DNA of 64,000 nucleotides from Phoenix dactylifera (lineage: Eukaryota; Streptophyta; Magnoliopsida; Arecales; Arecaceae). The position numbers and the translations under genes were made by a program. The stretch lies in contig NW_024068273.1 in the NCBI RefSeq assembly GCF_009389715.1, positions 65,001 through 129,000 of the forward strand, in the 5' to 3' direction. Positions 35,477 through 47,798 of the stretch are shown piece by piece. The notes under the pieces are model-generated. The model ran no database searches and was not told the origin of the DNA. It saw nothing but the letters and a program-made list of their open reading frames with translations. Each line of letters opens with the position of its first letter. The first letter of the stretch is position 1.

Positions 35477-37195
35477 GGGTGGTTCTATATACACCCCCCC
35501 TATTGCTCAGGACACCCCCCAAAAATTAAAAAAAAATTAAATACTCTCTACACCCCCCCCATTTGCTAAGGACACCCCTAAAAAATTAAAAATTCCTAAA
35601 TTACCCCCCACCCTCCCCACCCCCTCACCTAAATTGCTCTCTACACCCCCCAAACCCCCCCCCCACCCCGCTCTTCCCCTCCAAAACACCTCGCCAACGC
35701 CCAAAACCCCCCCGTTCCCCCTTCTCCCTCTCGTCGCCGGCATTCTCCCGATCTCCGACCACCTCGCCGGCTTCTCCCGGAACCACCTCGCCGGCTTCTC
35801 CCGAAATTTTTTTTTTCACGGTTCGTGCTCCGTTCGGCACTGGATCGCCGAACAAAAGGCTTCTGTTCGGCTGAACAGTGCCGGACAGAAGCCTTCTGTT
35901 CGGCACTGTGCAGCCGAACAGATCTGTTCGGTTGAGGGTTGCCGAACAGAAGGCTTCTGTTCGGCACTGTTCAGCCGAACAGAAGCCTTTTGTTCGGCGA
36001 TCCAGTGCCGAACGGAGCACGAACCGTGAAAAAAAAAAAATTCGGGAGAAGCCGGCGAGGTGGTTCCGGGAGAAGCCGGCGAGGTGGTCGGAGATCGGGA
36101 GAATGCCGGCGACGAGAGGGAGAAGGGGGAACGGGGGAGGAGGGGTTTAAGGGGGGTTTGAGGGGGGTTTTTTTTTTTTTTCTTTTCAAAACGAAACGGA
36201 GGAGGAGGAAGGGGGGTGTATGAGAAAATTTCAAGGGCAATATGGTAATTACACTAAAGGTTAGTTTGGGTATTTTTTTTTGGTTTTTAGGGGGTGTCCT
36301 GAGCAATAGGGTGGTTCTATATACACCCCCCTATTGCTCAGGACACCCCCCAAAAATTAAAAAAAAATTAAATACTCTCTACACCCCCCCATTTGCTAAG
36401 GACACCCCTAAAAAATTAAAAATTCCTAAATTACCCCCCACCCTCCCCACCCCCTCACCTAAATTGCTCTCTACACCCCCCAAACCCCCCCCCCCCCACC
36501 CCGCTCTTCCCCTCCAAAACACCTCGCCAACGCCCAAAACCCCCCCGTTCCCCCTTCTCCCTCTCGTCGCCGGCATTCTCCCGATCTCCGACCACCTCGC
36601 CGGCTTCTCCCGGAACCACCTCGCCGGCTTCTCCCGAAATTTTTTTTTCACGGTTCGTGCTCCGTTCGGCACTGGATCGCCGAACAAAAGGCTTCTGTTC
36701 GGCTGAACAGTGCCGGACAGAAGCCTTCTGTTCGGCACTGTGCAGCCGAACAGATCTGTTCGGTTGAGGGTTGCCGAACAGAAGGCTTCTGTTCGGCACT
36801 GTTCAGCCGAACAGAAGCCTTTTGTTCGGCGATCCAGTGCCGAACGGAGCACGAACCGTGAAAAAAAAAATTTCGGGAGAAGCCGGCGAGGTGGTTCCGG
36901 AAGAAGCCGGCGAGGTGGTCGGAGATCGGGAGAATGCTGGCGACGAGAGGGAGAAGGGGGAACGGGGGAGGAGGGGTTTAAGGGGGGTTTGAGGGGTGTT
37001 TTTTTTTTTTCTTTTCAAAACGAAACGGAGGAGGAGGGAGGGGGGTGTATGAGAAAATTTCAAGGGCAATATGGTAATTACACTAAAGGTTAGTTTGGGT
37101 ATTTTCTTTTTGGTTTTTGGGGGGTGTCCTGAGCAATAGGGGGGGTGTATATAGAACTACCCTGAGCAATAGGGGGGGTGTATATAGAACTACCC
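35477..37195. mobile_element. Foldback Mutator-like element E3, about 856 bp, interrupted by E4
   Basis: It starts GGGTGGTTCTATATACACCC at 35,477 and runs to 36,308. Its last 24 bases resume at 37,172-37,195, after the nested E4. The flanking 9-bp duplication is AGGTGGACT (35,468-35,476 and 37,196-37,204). It lies only 4 bp from the ATGGAGAAA site used by E1 and E2. The internal layout is the same as E2. Confidence 0.9.
36309..37162. mobile_element. Foldback Mutator-like element E4, 854 bp, nested in the end of E3
   Basis: A complete element flanked by TGAGCAATA (36,300-36,308 and 37,163-37,171), a 9-mer that is part of the family's own terminal repeat. E4 therefore inserted into the right terminal repeat of E3. 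It has the same ends, inner palindrome and length as E2 and E5. Confidence 0.9.
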
Positions 37196-37204
37196 AGGTG
37201 GACT

Positions 37205-38554
37205 TTGGAGCTGGGGAAAATGCCCTTGGCATTGATCTGAATTACGAAGAGAGTGTGGCTGTGTGTGTGTTTGTTGTGGATTTGGGTAGATGACGTGGCC
37301 TTTGGAGTGGGTTGAAACCGCTGCATGTGGGACGCGTGTCATGCGTACATATATGCGATGCATATGATCATATCCCCAGGGCACCGATGCTTTGCAGCCT
37401 CGGCTACAAGGGTTGCATCCAATCCTCTCTTGGAACCGAGTTGTCTTCTGAAGCTCACCATGCATTAATGCGTGAAAAAGACCATCTAAAATGTACATGA
37501 ATTAAAAAAAAAATCATTTCAGATTATTTGACAACCTGCTTTCTATTTTAAGTTTTTTTGAAATTTTTTTACCAGTTTCTAAAAATTGTAGAAACTAAAA
37601 ATTTAAATTTTTAATTTATTATTTTGCATTACTATTAGTTGCTGCTGCTGCTGCTACCATTCTCGGCAGCCACTCACCGATGGCACCACCAATTGCTGGC
37701 TACCATTGCTACACTATCATTGTGAAATACAACTTAAGTAATTATGAAATAAGTTTTTTTTATTTTTTTAAAAAATGGTTTAAGTTTTAATAAAAATGAA
37801 AGTGATGCCCAAGACAATCCTAATTTATAGAATTATGTATCAAAAAAAGAAGTTAAAACTAATAAATAAAATCGTGATTTAACCTTTGGTCTAATGCGAC
37901 TTGAAATCATTATCTACCCATCATGAATATTTATGTTTGGAAGAAACAAATTTCATCACTTTTCTATCATGACCTTGGTTATATTCTGGTCTTGTCATTG
38001 CACAATTTTAAGGTACAAATTTCACAAACTATTTAGATTTGACAACTCTATATATATAGATATACCACATTATGTAAATGAATATAATAAATCACAGGTA
38101 AAATTTCATTTTACTCCATCATAAATAGCGTAATGTGCTGTCGCATTTAATCAGAAGTACAATTTTGCTCTATTAAATCAAAACTCTAAAATTATATCCA
38201 AAGCTACTAACATAAAAACAACCAGAGCTTTTTTTTCTCTTTTTCCATTTTGGTGATAAAGTAGGATCAGAGTTGGAACAAGTCAATTTATTGGATCATA
38301 AGCACCTAAAGATCTATCCATGGTTAGACAATTTTTTCAGGCAAACTTCTACTGGATCAAATTATCTTGATGCATGTATGGTCCATGCATGGTAAGTAAT
38401 TAGTATGTTGGTAGACATATTAGCATGCTTATGTACACAAGTTCAATATGCCATGACCATATCAGAAGTCTCGTAAGGGTCATCCAAAGGACTGGCGTTT
38501 CCGTAGTTTACTTACAAACTACGTATATTTCCGAAGGGCCGGTTTTGGAAGGAA
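37205..38554. other. Intergenic between foldback elements E3/E4 and E5
   Basis: The first 120 bp are the displaced upstream region of the membrane-protein gene. The remainder is AT-rich with a short (CTG)n run at 37,641-37,655 and no recognisable coding sequence. Confidence 0.4.
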
Positions 38555-38563
38555 GAAAAAAAT

Positions 38564-39413
38564 GGGTGGTTCTATATACACCCCCCCTATTGCTCAGGAC
38601 ACCCCCCAAAAATTAAAAAAAAATTAAATACTCTCTACACCCCCCCATTTGCTAAGGACACCCCTAAAAAATTAAAAATTCCTAAATTACCCCCACCCTC
38701 CCCACCCCCTCACCTAAATTGCTCTCTACACCCCCCAAACCCCCCCCCACCCCGCTCTTCCCCTCCAAAACACCTCGCCAACGCCCAAAACCCCCCGTTC
38801 CCCCTTCTCCCTCTCGTCGCCGGCATTCTCCCGATCTCCGACCACCTCGCCGGCTTCTCCCGGAACCACCTCGCCGGCTTCTCCCGAAATTTTTTTTTTT
38901 CACGGTTCGTGCTCCGTTCGGCACTGGATCGCCGAACAAAAGGCTTCTGTTCGGCTGAACAGTGCCGGACAGAAGCCTTCTGTTCGGCACTGTGCAGCCG
39001 AACAGATCTGTTCGGTTGAGGGTTGCCGAACAGAAGGCTTCTGTTCGGCACTGTTCAGCCGAACAGAAGCCTTTTGTTCGGCGATCCAGTGCCGAACGGA
39101 GCACGAACCGTGAAAAAAAAAAATTTCGGGAGAAGCCGGCGAGGTGGTTCCGGAAGAAGCCGGCGAGGTGGTCGGAGATCGGGAGAATGCTGGCGACGAG
39201 AGGGAGAAGGGGGAACGGGGGAGGAGGGGTTTAAGGGGGGTTTGAGGGGTGTTTTTTTTTTCTTTTCAAAACGAAACGGAGGAGGAGGAAGGGGGGTGTA
39301 TGAGAAAATTTCAAGGGCAATATGGTAATTACACTAAAGGTTAGTTTGGGTTTTTTTTTTTTGGTTTTTGGGGGGTGTCCTGAGCAATAGGGGGGGTGTA
39401 TATAGAACTACCC
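38564..39413. mobile_element. Foldback Mutator-like element E5, 850 bp
   Basis: A fifth copy of the family, 1.4 kb from the cluster, flanked by GAAAAAAAT (38,555-38,563 and 39,414-39,422). Ends and inner palindrome match E2 and E4 almost exactly. It independently confirms the element boundaries and the 9-bp target duplication. Confidence 0.9.
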
Positions 39414-39422
39414 GAAAAAAAT

Positions 39423-40268
39423 GGTTGGCCATTGGGTTTTCGAGGGTCAAGCTAAGAAGGTGACGCATATATAAGATCTAAGTCCATTCTTTGGTGAAAG
39501 CTTCCTTCTTGTCGACCCGGTCAATTCCACAAAAGTCTTTGGTCATGCGTCTGCTCTTGTGTCTTAATCTTATAGGTATCTATCCCTTTTTTTTTTTTAA
39601 TGAAGATGAATATCTATGCTTGGAGATCAAGAAAAGGCGGAGAAGGGCAGCTCACCTGCCGGTTTTGCAATCCTTGGTCTCGGTCCAAAGGAAGCCGGCT
39701 CAGCTATCAATCTAGCCTAGCCTATTTTTATAAAATTCGTGAATTGGATCGTCCATTTAAGTATAACTCTTTAACAACCATAATAACAATAATAATATAT
39801 AAAATTTTTCAACTTTTTGAGTCCCATAACAACAGTAATGAACTTTTTCTGTCATATATTTGCACTTCTATGGAAAAGGATCCTGAAATTATTGGACTCT
39901 AAGGACTCTAAGGAGGAGTAGAGAAGCCCTTAATTTTTTAATAATATTTTTTATGATTATATCTATAATAAGAGTACCATATCCTCCAAGATCTACGAGA
40001 GAAACTCTCTTTACACATATGTGAAACTATAAACTCAATGTTAAATTATTAATAAAATATTTAATAATTTTAAAATCTATGATGGACCATCAAAATTGAA
40101 GATTTATGTCATTGGATATGATCTACATCTAAAAAAGAATTTAACGACCAATTATCATATAGTTATCAAGAAAATAAATATCATATATTGAAGATACCTA
40201 ATCTTCGTCCTCTCTCTCTCTAACTTCAAAGATCATTCAGGTCTAATGCTACCTTCTTCCTCTCTCAA

Positions 40269-40309
<41 letters not shown>

Positions 40310-41514
40310 GCGCGCGCGTGCGTGTGTGTTTGTATTTATGTGTATATACATATATATTTAGTTTATAGGACAAAACAAGTTGTTCCAACTGAAGGATAAA
40401 ATTTTATCTCATATATTGCACTAGTTAATTGCACAAGCATGGGAGGTTATTTTGTTATTTTGGCTAATCAATGCACTGAAAAGTGAAATATCTGTTTCTC
40501 CTAGCTAGCCTACCAATGCCTTTGTGGAAGAAGGCATCCCAGGACCAGTCAATGCACCTATGGACCCTACCAGCAAACGAAAGAAAGCCAAAAAAAATAA
40601 CACCATGAATACAAAAACACATGACTACGGGCCGCAAGATCCCCTGTTGTTAGTTTTCATATGGAAGCAAGTTGAGTTTTCCTTTTCAACTAGGGATTGA
40701 GAGCCGCTCCTAATTCCAAAATTTCCAATTCGTTACTTGAAGAGGAAGGCGTTGTCAATGCGTGGAAGAAACCTTGGTAACGTGTTCGTGAATGCCGGTT
40801 TTCCACATAGCTTTCGGAGTCCTTGGAGACTCGTTCAAAGCAAGAAAACACAAACAAAGAAACAAACGAAAGACTCCGTTGGTGATCACCAATCACCATC
40901 CATCTTCTAGAGACAAATCAATACTCAAATCACCCTTCCTCTTATCTTATCGCCTGCCCTCTCATTCCTTCCAAATCTAAGGATGATAGGGTTGAGGACC
41001 TCTTCATACGAATCTTTCTACATCTGAAAACAGATTTGGACCGCATTCTCCGAGGAGCAGACCATCAGTGCCTGATGAAGTTACGGTCTGGTTCCCAGTT
41101 GTACGTGAAGTTGAGGTAGCAACGGTACAAACAAGAAAGCAACAGTCGTAGTTCGATCTGGTGGAGTTACCTCGATCTCGTTATGTCAGAGTAAGGTTGG
41201 TAACCCAAATACTGACTTAGCCCGAAGCGGTAATACGGTTGATGCTGCGAGGGCATGGTTCGATTACACGGATGTTGATACAGGCTCTTCCTTCTCTGGC
41301 CCCGTCTTGGGCAAAGCAGTACACTGGTCCCATGAGCACGTCAGATGCTGGAGTCAGTCGATGGTGTCAACCAGCCTTCCACGCGCCAGCCCGTATGTTT
41401 TGGTCTTTCGGTAGATAGAAGCCTGCCTTGGACCAGCGAGATGCTTCCCGATGAGGAGAAGCATGAAGAAGACTAAGACGCAAAGGACACACAAGCGTCC
41501 AGAACAATACTCGT
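39423..41514. other. Intergenic; no gene seen
   Basis: AT-rich spacer. A compound microsatellite lies at 40,260-40,335: CT, then TA, then CG, then GT repeats. From about 41,030 the sequence becomes GC-richer and probably belongs to the LINE whose RNase H end follows, but I found no recognisable reverse-transcriptase motif. Confidence 0.4.
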
Positions 41515-42090
41515 CTTTTGGATGCCCCCACCTCTAGGTTTCCTCAAGATGAACTTCAACGGCAATGTGGATGATGAGGGGAGATGCAACGGCACAGGGT
41601 TCGCCATCCGAGATCACAACTCCAGATTAGTTGCGGTGGGAGGCCGACAGACTTTTGGCTCGTCAGTGGTGTGTACAGAGATTAGAGTAGCCTGGAAGGG
41701 CATCTACTACGTGAGGCGGACACTAAGTGCAGACTATATTATTCTTGAGAGCGATTCAGCCACAGAGGTTGAGTGGATTCGAGGACGGGGACATACTACT
41801 GAGGACCGGCTGTTGATCCATGAGATTCGCAAGTTGATGGAGGAGTGCGACTCCCACCAAGCTTCATACGTGTTCAGGGAGGCCAACGGGACGGCCGCCT
41901 GGGTGGCCTTTTATGCGACCTACTACTCCGGTGGTTTTGTTTGGGTGGACAGTGGGTCTGTTGCAGGGCCATTACGTAGTGTTCTATTTTCTGATTTTGT
42001 TGGCTATATTCACACCCGTAGTATGTGAGCCGTCGATGCACAAAAAGAAGAAGAAGACGACGACGACGACGACGACGACCACACAAGCTG
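41515..42090 (+). mobile_element. LINE remnant: RNase H-like C-terminal domain
   Basis: An open frame at 41,522-42,028 encodes 168 residues typical of the RNase H domain at the end of plant L1-type LINEs: PPPLGFLKMNFNG, GTGFAIRDHNSRLVAVGG, TEIRVAWKG, IILESDSATEV, VFREANGTAAW and the tail VLFSDFVGYIHTR. The Glu of TEIR and the Asp of ESDS remain. The first catalytic Asp (usually NFDG) is Asn, and the last (usually REAN..AD) is Ala, so it is probably inactive. A (GAC)n run follows at 42,056-42,079, consistent with a decayed 3' tail. No reverse transcriptase is attached upstream, so it is a 5'-truncated copy. Confidence 0.75.
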
Positions 42091-42508
42091 TTAGTATTTG
42101 TCACCGGGCCGTATTACTTCACAAAACCCATAGTAATTACAGTAAATTACTTTATCATAATATTTTAACTATATTTTTTGTGAAATAACAAGTATTTAAC
42201 AACTTTATAAGTTGCGTATATGTTCCAAAGATAGGAAAAAAAGTGGATTTTTTTTTTTTAATCCCGGTCCTATTTTGCATCCTAATATCTTTCCAAAACA
42301 AGATTAAATAACCCTAATGAGAGAGAGAGACAAATACTTAATTAAGACTAATATAGAAGAATATGGTATTAATGCGGGGGGCGCCTACCGGAGCAGACGG
42401 ATCACGCAATCCCCGCCCCACATCCGGCGGGACTCTAATTTTACTGTTCCAACAAATAAGAACCGTCAACGACGCGTATGTAATGAGCTGACGGCGAGTT
42501 CATGGGAG

Positions 42509-45500
42509 ATGAACGTCCCGGAGAGACCATGGCTTCTCAGGAAGCCATGGCTTGGCGTCACGAGGCCATCATGGGTTATGATACTGATAGCCATCACCCT
42601 TCTGGGACTATCATGGCTCCAGATGAGTCCGACGAGGCCGGCGGGCGTCGCAACCCCGCCGGTCTCCGAAGACGCCGGTACCGGGCCGGTGGACCACCCG
42701 AGCAGCAGCTGCTCGGGCTTCTACCGGCCCGGCCTGGCGAGGAGGACGACTTTCTCGATAGAGCAATTCGGCGGGGTGGGGGACGGAACGACGTCGAACA
42801 CCGACGCGTTCCGCAGGGCCGTGGAGCACCTGAAGGCCTTGGGCGATAAGGGCGGGTCGCAGCTGACCGTGCCCCGGGGAAGGTGGCTCACCGGCAGCTT
42901 CAACCTGACGAGCAACTTCACCCTCTACTTGGAGGAGGGTGCAATCATCTTGGGATCACAGGTACTCGTATTCATGGAATCTTGATTCAATAACTTTGCT
43001 TTAGATTTGTTGTTCTTTTTATGTTTGGATCACTGCTTATATTAAAAATATTACAAGTAAAACTGGTAGGATTAACCATAGTCAGAGAAAACTTGAGAGA
43101 AATAACTGGGGGAGGAGAAATTGCTGTTGTTTATGTTTCATATCCTGGCCAACTTTTTCTTCCTTGTGATGCTCATAACTGTATTTTATTTAACATTTGC
43201 TTCCTGTTTTTTTTTCTTTTTTTTTAATTCAGAATTTCAGCAGTGAGTAAAATGTTTAAGGTTTCTCTGGAAAAAATTGTTTCATGTTCTTTAAGAACTT
43301 CTCTTTTATTAAGTTTAGGCAATCGTTTCTGAATTCAAATTTTCTTCTCTGCTGAATCAATCCCAAATGGCAAACATATAACTGTGGTTGGATGAGTTAG
43401 ATATCTGTTTTTTGGGTTGTGTTTTTGACCTGCTGTCCTAATTTGACCTTGGTGAGGGATGCCCCACTTTGCTGCTCTGTTTCTTGCTGTTTTTATTTTT
43501 CTTTTTGGGTGCTCGTCTTCGGGTTGGAACCAACTTCTAGCATTTCATTAGCTTAATGAAATAATTTCCTTTCTCTATCTTTTGTTTTTAGAAAAAAAAT
43601 GGCTGGATGGGCTTGTCTGCAATATAAAAAAATATATTAGAAGAGGAATATTTAGAGAGGTAGAAGAACTGCCAATTGCGTGACCAAAGAAAGATATATT
43701 TTAAAGGTAGCATCTTAGAAAAACTTATAATCTAAGAGATGATGTGAGAGTTCAGATTTCTAGAACATTGATATTTTTAAGACTCAATCATCTAGGTTGA
43801 CCAAATCATTTATCAATTAATACATCATATAACTTGAATAATTATATATTTCTTGTGGAACTTGTGTGTGTGTGTGTGTATATATATATATCAAGAAATA
43901 ATTATATATTGTTGTAGTTAGCTAAATAACTTGGAATTTTTTACTAAATGGGTTGGATCGGGGTGTGCAGGATCCAAATGAGTGGCCTCTGATAGAGCCA
44001 TTGCCATCCTATGGGCGTGGAAGAGAAAGGTTAGGAGCACGCCACATTAGCCTCATTCATGGAGATGGCCTTAGCGATGTTGTTATCATGGGTATGCTTA
44101 CTTCTACCATAACCTACCCTCAACCATCTTCTCAGTCTCTCTTACATCCACACCTCAATGATGTTTGCATAAGATTAGTTTAATAAAGCACACAGAACTT
44201 CTGTCTTTTATTTAGTGGCAAGTGTTAGATTTTATTGATAAACTTTTAATTAATTCATTATATGCTTATCCCTACAAATTAAAATACATTTGGCTTAATC
44301 ATAGTGAGAAGATGTTATTAAATAGGCTTTTGATAGCTTCCAATTTGAAGCTTAAATTTCCCAAAGATTTGCTTCTGATAAACTAAATATTCTCTTTTGT
44401 GTCACAAATATCGTCACATAGAATTCCCTTTTTTTTTTGTACAGAGTCAAACTCTAGCATTGTTGTTCTTAATTCCAAGAGGTTTCATATTTCTTGAACT
44501 ATTTATTTGATATGTGAGCTTTTCATTCTGGCGGTCAGTCAGCAAACCATGAACTACTCTGTTTTCCATGTCTTCTTTGGCCATTCGTTCTTGCAATCTG
44601 GAGGACCCAACTCTGAATCCTTCTTATAATCAGCATACGCCTTAGAGTCTCCTCTTCTTTCCCTATCCAAAAGCTCCTTTGGTCATCCTTTTTCTTCTTT
44701 AGACATCCTTTGTCAAACGACCAAAAGCTTTTGTCTACTCATACAGCCTTTCTTGTTGTCCAACCATACTTCCATTATCTCCACCAATTGTCAAATATAA
44801 AATTTATTTGATGAGAATCTGAAATAAGCACGCCGAAGAAGTTTTTCTACATTTATTTGCTATTTTTTTCTGCATTTAAATTGGTCGCAAGCCAAAGTTC
44901 AGTGAACTCAATTTCCCATCCGCAAGTACATTTTGCTTCTGAAATCAAGATAGTTTTAGGATAAGGTAGCCTCCCGGGGAGCTTTGGAATGTGACACCCA
45001 TTTTTCTTGTAGTCTCAAAGTTTGCAACCGGGAATAAAAACAGACCAGGACGTAAAATTCAAAATTTGTTAAGAAAACTTAATATATTACTGAAGGTCAT
45101 CATCAAATCTTGAATGATCTCAAATCTTTGGTCCAAGCAAACAGACCTCAGGATTCTCATTCTGCAATGTATAGCGTCACTGATCGGAATGTAAGTTGAA
45201 GTTGGTCAGTAGAATTGGTTCAAGCATTTATCTTCCTGGCCCATGCTATTCTTGATTTGCTGAACTTTTGCTTGTAATTGCCTGTTGATTGCTTAGGCAA
45301 TCGGATATCATGTAAATTGTGTCTGTTTCTTCCCCTTCAATAAATTTAGGTGGCATTTCCTGCCTCTCCTTTTCATTCAAAAAGAAAAAAACTTAATATA
45401 TTACCATAACCCAAGAATAATGTATAAGTTGAAAGGTTTAGCAAACTGATTTTAGGATATGAGTAAGAACTTTAAATTATTGATGCATCTCTCTCAAGGA

Positions 45501-47798
45501 AAAAAACATTGATACATCTATATATATATTCGTAACAGCACGCAAAAGTGAAATAACAATGGCAATGTTGGATAATATAAACAGCTGACCAATATATTTC
45601 ATAGTTAGTTTATGAGATGTTGATCAAGTTTGGAATTAACTGTTTCAAAATAGTTGGATGTTTTGTAAAGCTCAGGAATCATTCAGGCACTAAAATTTTT
45701 TAAGTCTGCCAACCTAAACATTTCACCACTGGACAATTTCCACAAGAGCAAACTTCATGGTTTTGAAGTTTTAAAAATAGCAGGTCATGAACAAGTAACT
45801 TTACTAGGCAGAGATGAAAGAATAATCAGAAAAAAAGGGAAGAGCAAACCTTTATTTTCTTTAATCCTTAAAGAAGAGTTTCGGTACGTATATAGACTGT
45901 GGTTTACCAACAGATTCCCTTAAAGCTAGCGTTGGATCAAGGATTTTCTACTGGAGCATAACTAATTGATTCAAACAAGATGGGTGCCAGGTTTCGGGGC
46001 ATCAATTACACCCTGCACTATCACCTTTTGCTCATGAGGAAAGAAAAAAAAAAGAACAAGGGACTACCAGCTATGCTGAAGGCTGCAAATTGATTGCAGG
46101 ACACAATGGGAGCATTGATGGACAAGGGAGGATGTGGTGGGAGCAGTGGTGGAATAGAACTCTGAAACACACAAGGGGACACCTTTTAGAGCTTGTGAAT
46201 TCACACAACATCCTCATATCCAACCTCACCTTCATCAACTCTCCATTTTGGACAATCCATCCAGTCTATTGCAGGTAAGTCTACCTGTAACTACTGCTCA
46301 TTTGATTACCTAATTTCTTCTATTTTCATTGGGAACTAATAGAGATGTCCTCTGTTCCTCTGCAGCAATGTGGTGGTAAAAAATGTAACCATACTGGCAC
46401 CTCTTAATGCTCCAAATACTGATGGTATTGATCCAGGTTTGTACTCAGTAAACTCTTTACTTTGCTCGGTCAGTTCATTGGAAGCAAAACTTCGATATAT
46501 TTTTTTTGCATATAGTGAATGTGCTCATCATTCTAATCTCAGAAAAAAAGTTTCATCCTTTTTGCTTGTTCATCTCTCTCTCTAGTTTTTTTGGACATTC
46601 GAGTTATGCTTTTCATAAAGGACAACCGTTTGGATTTGATTTAAAAATTCATATGGTTCTTAAATCATGAAAAAAAGGAATCTGTAACTTGAGTAGAACT
46701 TTTGCATGCCATGATTTTTTTCCCCCACCCTTTCTCCTTACCTTCCCTATCTAGCAATCTTTTTTTCTTAAACAATCCCATTTTTTTAATTTTATATGAA
46801 GGCTTATAAACATTACGTTTCGAAGTAAATTATCTAAGCATATTCTTAGAGAGCACTCAGGGAATTTTAGCAGACTGCAATACCATAAGCACTGGTTTTC
46901 TTATATGGAGTATAAATCTGTAGGCCATAGCAACAAGGACCACTGGTGTTTCAGTAATCTTTGTGAAAGACTGCAACTGCTTTTGGTTATCTGCTCTTTA
47001 ATGCAAATACTTTGAAACTGGAACAATTTAGGTTAGGAGGGAACAGCAAGTTGCTAAAAATCTTGAATTAAAGTAGGGATATGGTATTCACTGATCCTAA
47101 AATGAATTGATACCTTGCAAACTTTCATCTGACATGCCATATTAATCTTAAACAAATCTACAGACTCAAGCTCAAATGTGTGCATTGAAGACTGTTACAT
47201 TGAGAGCGGGGATGACCTGGTTGCCATAAAGAGTGGCTGGGACCAGTATGGGATCGCCATGGCCCATCCTAGCTCAAACATTGTTGTTCGCAGGGTCTCC
47301 GGCACAACTCCTACTTGCTCAGGGATTGGATTTGGAAGTGAAATGTCTGGTGGGATATCCAATGTCTTGGTGGAAGACCTGCATGTCTGGAATTCAGCAG
47401 CTGCAGTGAGACTGAAGACTGACAGAGGGAGGGGAGGATACATTTCCAACATCACAATTGCTAATGTGACCATGGAAAGGGTTAAAATTCCCATAAGATT
47501 CAGCAGAGGCTCTAATGATCATGCTGATGAAGGTTATGACCCAAAGGCCCTTCCTAGGATTAATGGTGTTTACATTAAAAATGTCGTCGGCGTCGACGTA
47601 GGAAAGGCACCGATTTTGGAAGGGATGGAGGGAACAATATATGAAAAGATTTGCTTCAGAAATGTTAGCTTAGGGAGGATAAGCCCTGAGGCCAGATGGC
47701 ACTGCGAATTTGTTGCTGGAGAAGCTTATGATGTGTCCCCAATGCCGTGCCGAGAGCTTAAGAACAATGGTTCTTCATCTTGGTGCAGAAACTCCTAG
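42509..47798 (+). CDS. Polygalacturonase-family protein (GH28), membrane-anchored type
   Basis: Five exons with GT-AG borders: 42,509-42,961, 43,971-44,091, 46,100-46,274, 46,366-46,436 and 47,164-47,798; 1,455 nt, 484 residues, normal for the family. An N-terminal hydrophobic span (about 22-38) follows a basic stretch, suggesting a signal anchor; the catalytic part would face the secretory lumen or cell wall. GH28 motifs: NTDGIDP (267-273), SGDDLVAIKSG (GDD 289-291), and VRLKTD (R356-K358). The motif that usually reads GHGISIGS is CSGIGFGSE (about 327-333), without the His, as in the clade of plant probable polygalacturonases with CSG(V/I)GFGSEMSGG. Pectin cleavage is thus likely but not assured. 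The start is ATG at 42,509; an in-frame extension to 42,317 exists but looks like UTR. Confidence 0.93.
43425..43610 (+). mobile_element. Possible LINE 3' tail in polygalacturonase intron 1
   Basis: The stretch has the look of plant LINE 3' ends (CATTTCATTAGCTTAATGAA then an A-rich tail at 43,590). It sits within intron 1 (42,962-43,970). The call is by resemblance only. Confidence 0.35.
45180..45400 (+). mobile_element. Possible LINE 3' tail in polygalacturonase intron 2
   Basis: CCTTCAATAAATTTAGGTGG followed by CTGCCTCTCC, a TTTTCATTC run and then an A-rich tail at 45,379-45,392 resembles a LINE 3' end. It may explain part of the unusual 2,008-bp length of intron 2 (44,092-46,099). Confidence 0.4.

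Larger units (their letters stand above)
33607..37320 (-). promoter_or_regulatory. Promoter/5' UTR of the membrane-protein gene, split by transposons
   Basis: Removing the inserted elements rejoins 33,607-33,720, 35,464-35,476 and 37,205 onward into one plausible 5' region. It contains the bZIP-type motif TGACGTGGC at 37,291-37,299 (ACGT core). That site would have lain about 213 bp upstream of the start codon; it is now about 3.7 kb away because 3,471 bp were added. Confidence 0.55.

Noticed and set aside
33868-37093. Many overlapping frames of 80-160 codons in the foldback elements, on both strands
   Set aside because: The same peptide strings recur on both strands because the elements are palindromic, and each frame depends on the same repeated motif; they are not genes.
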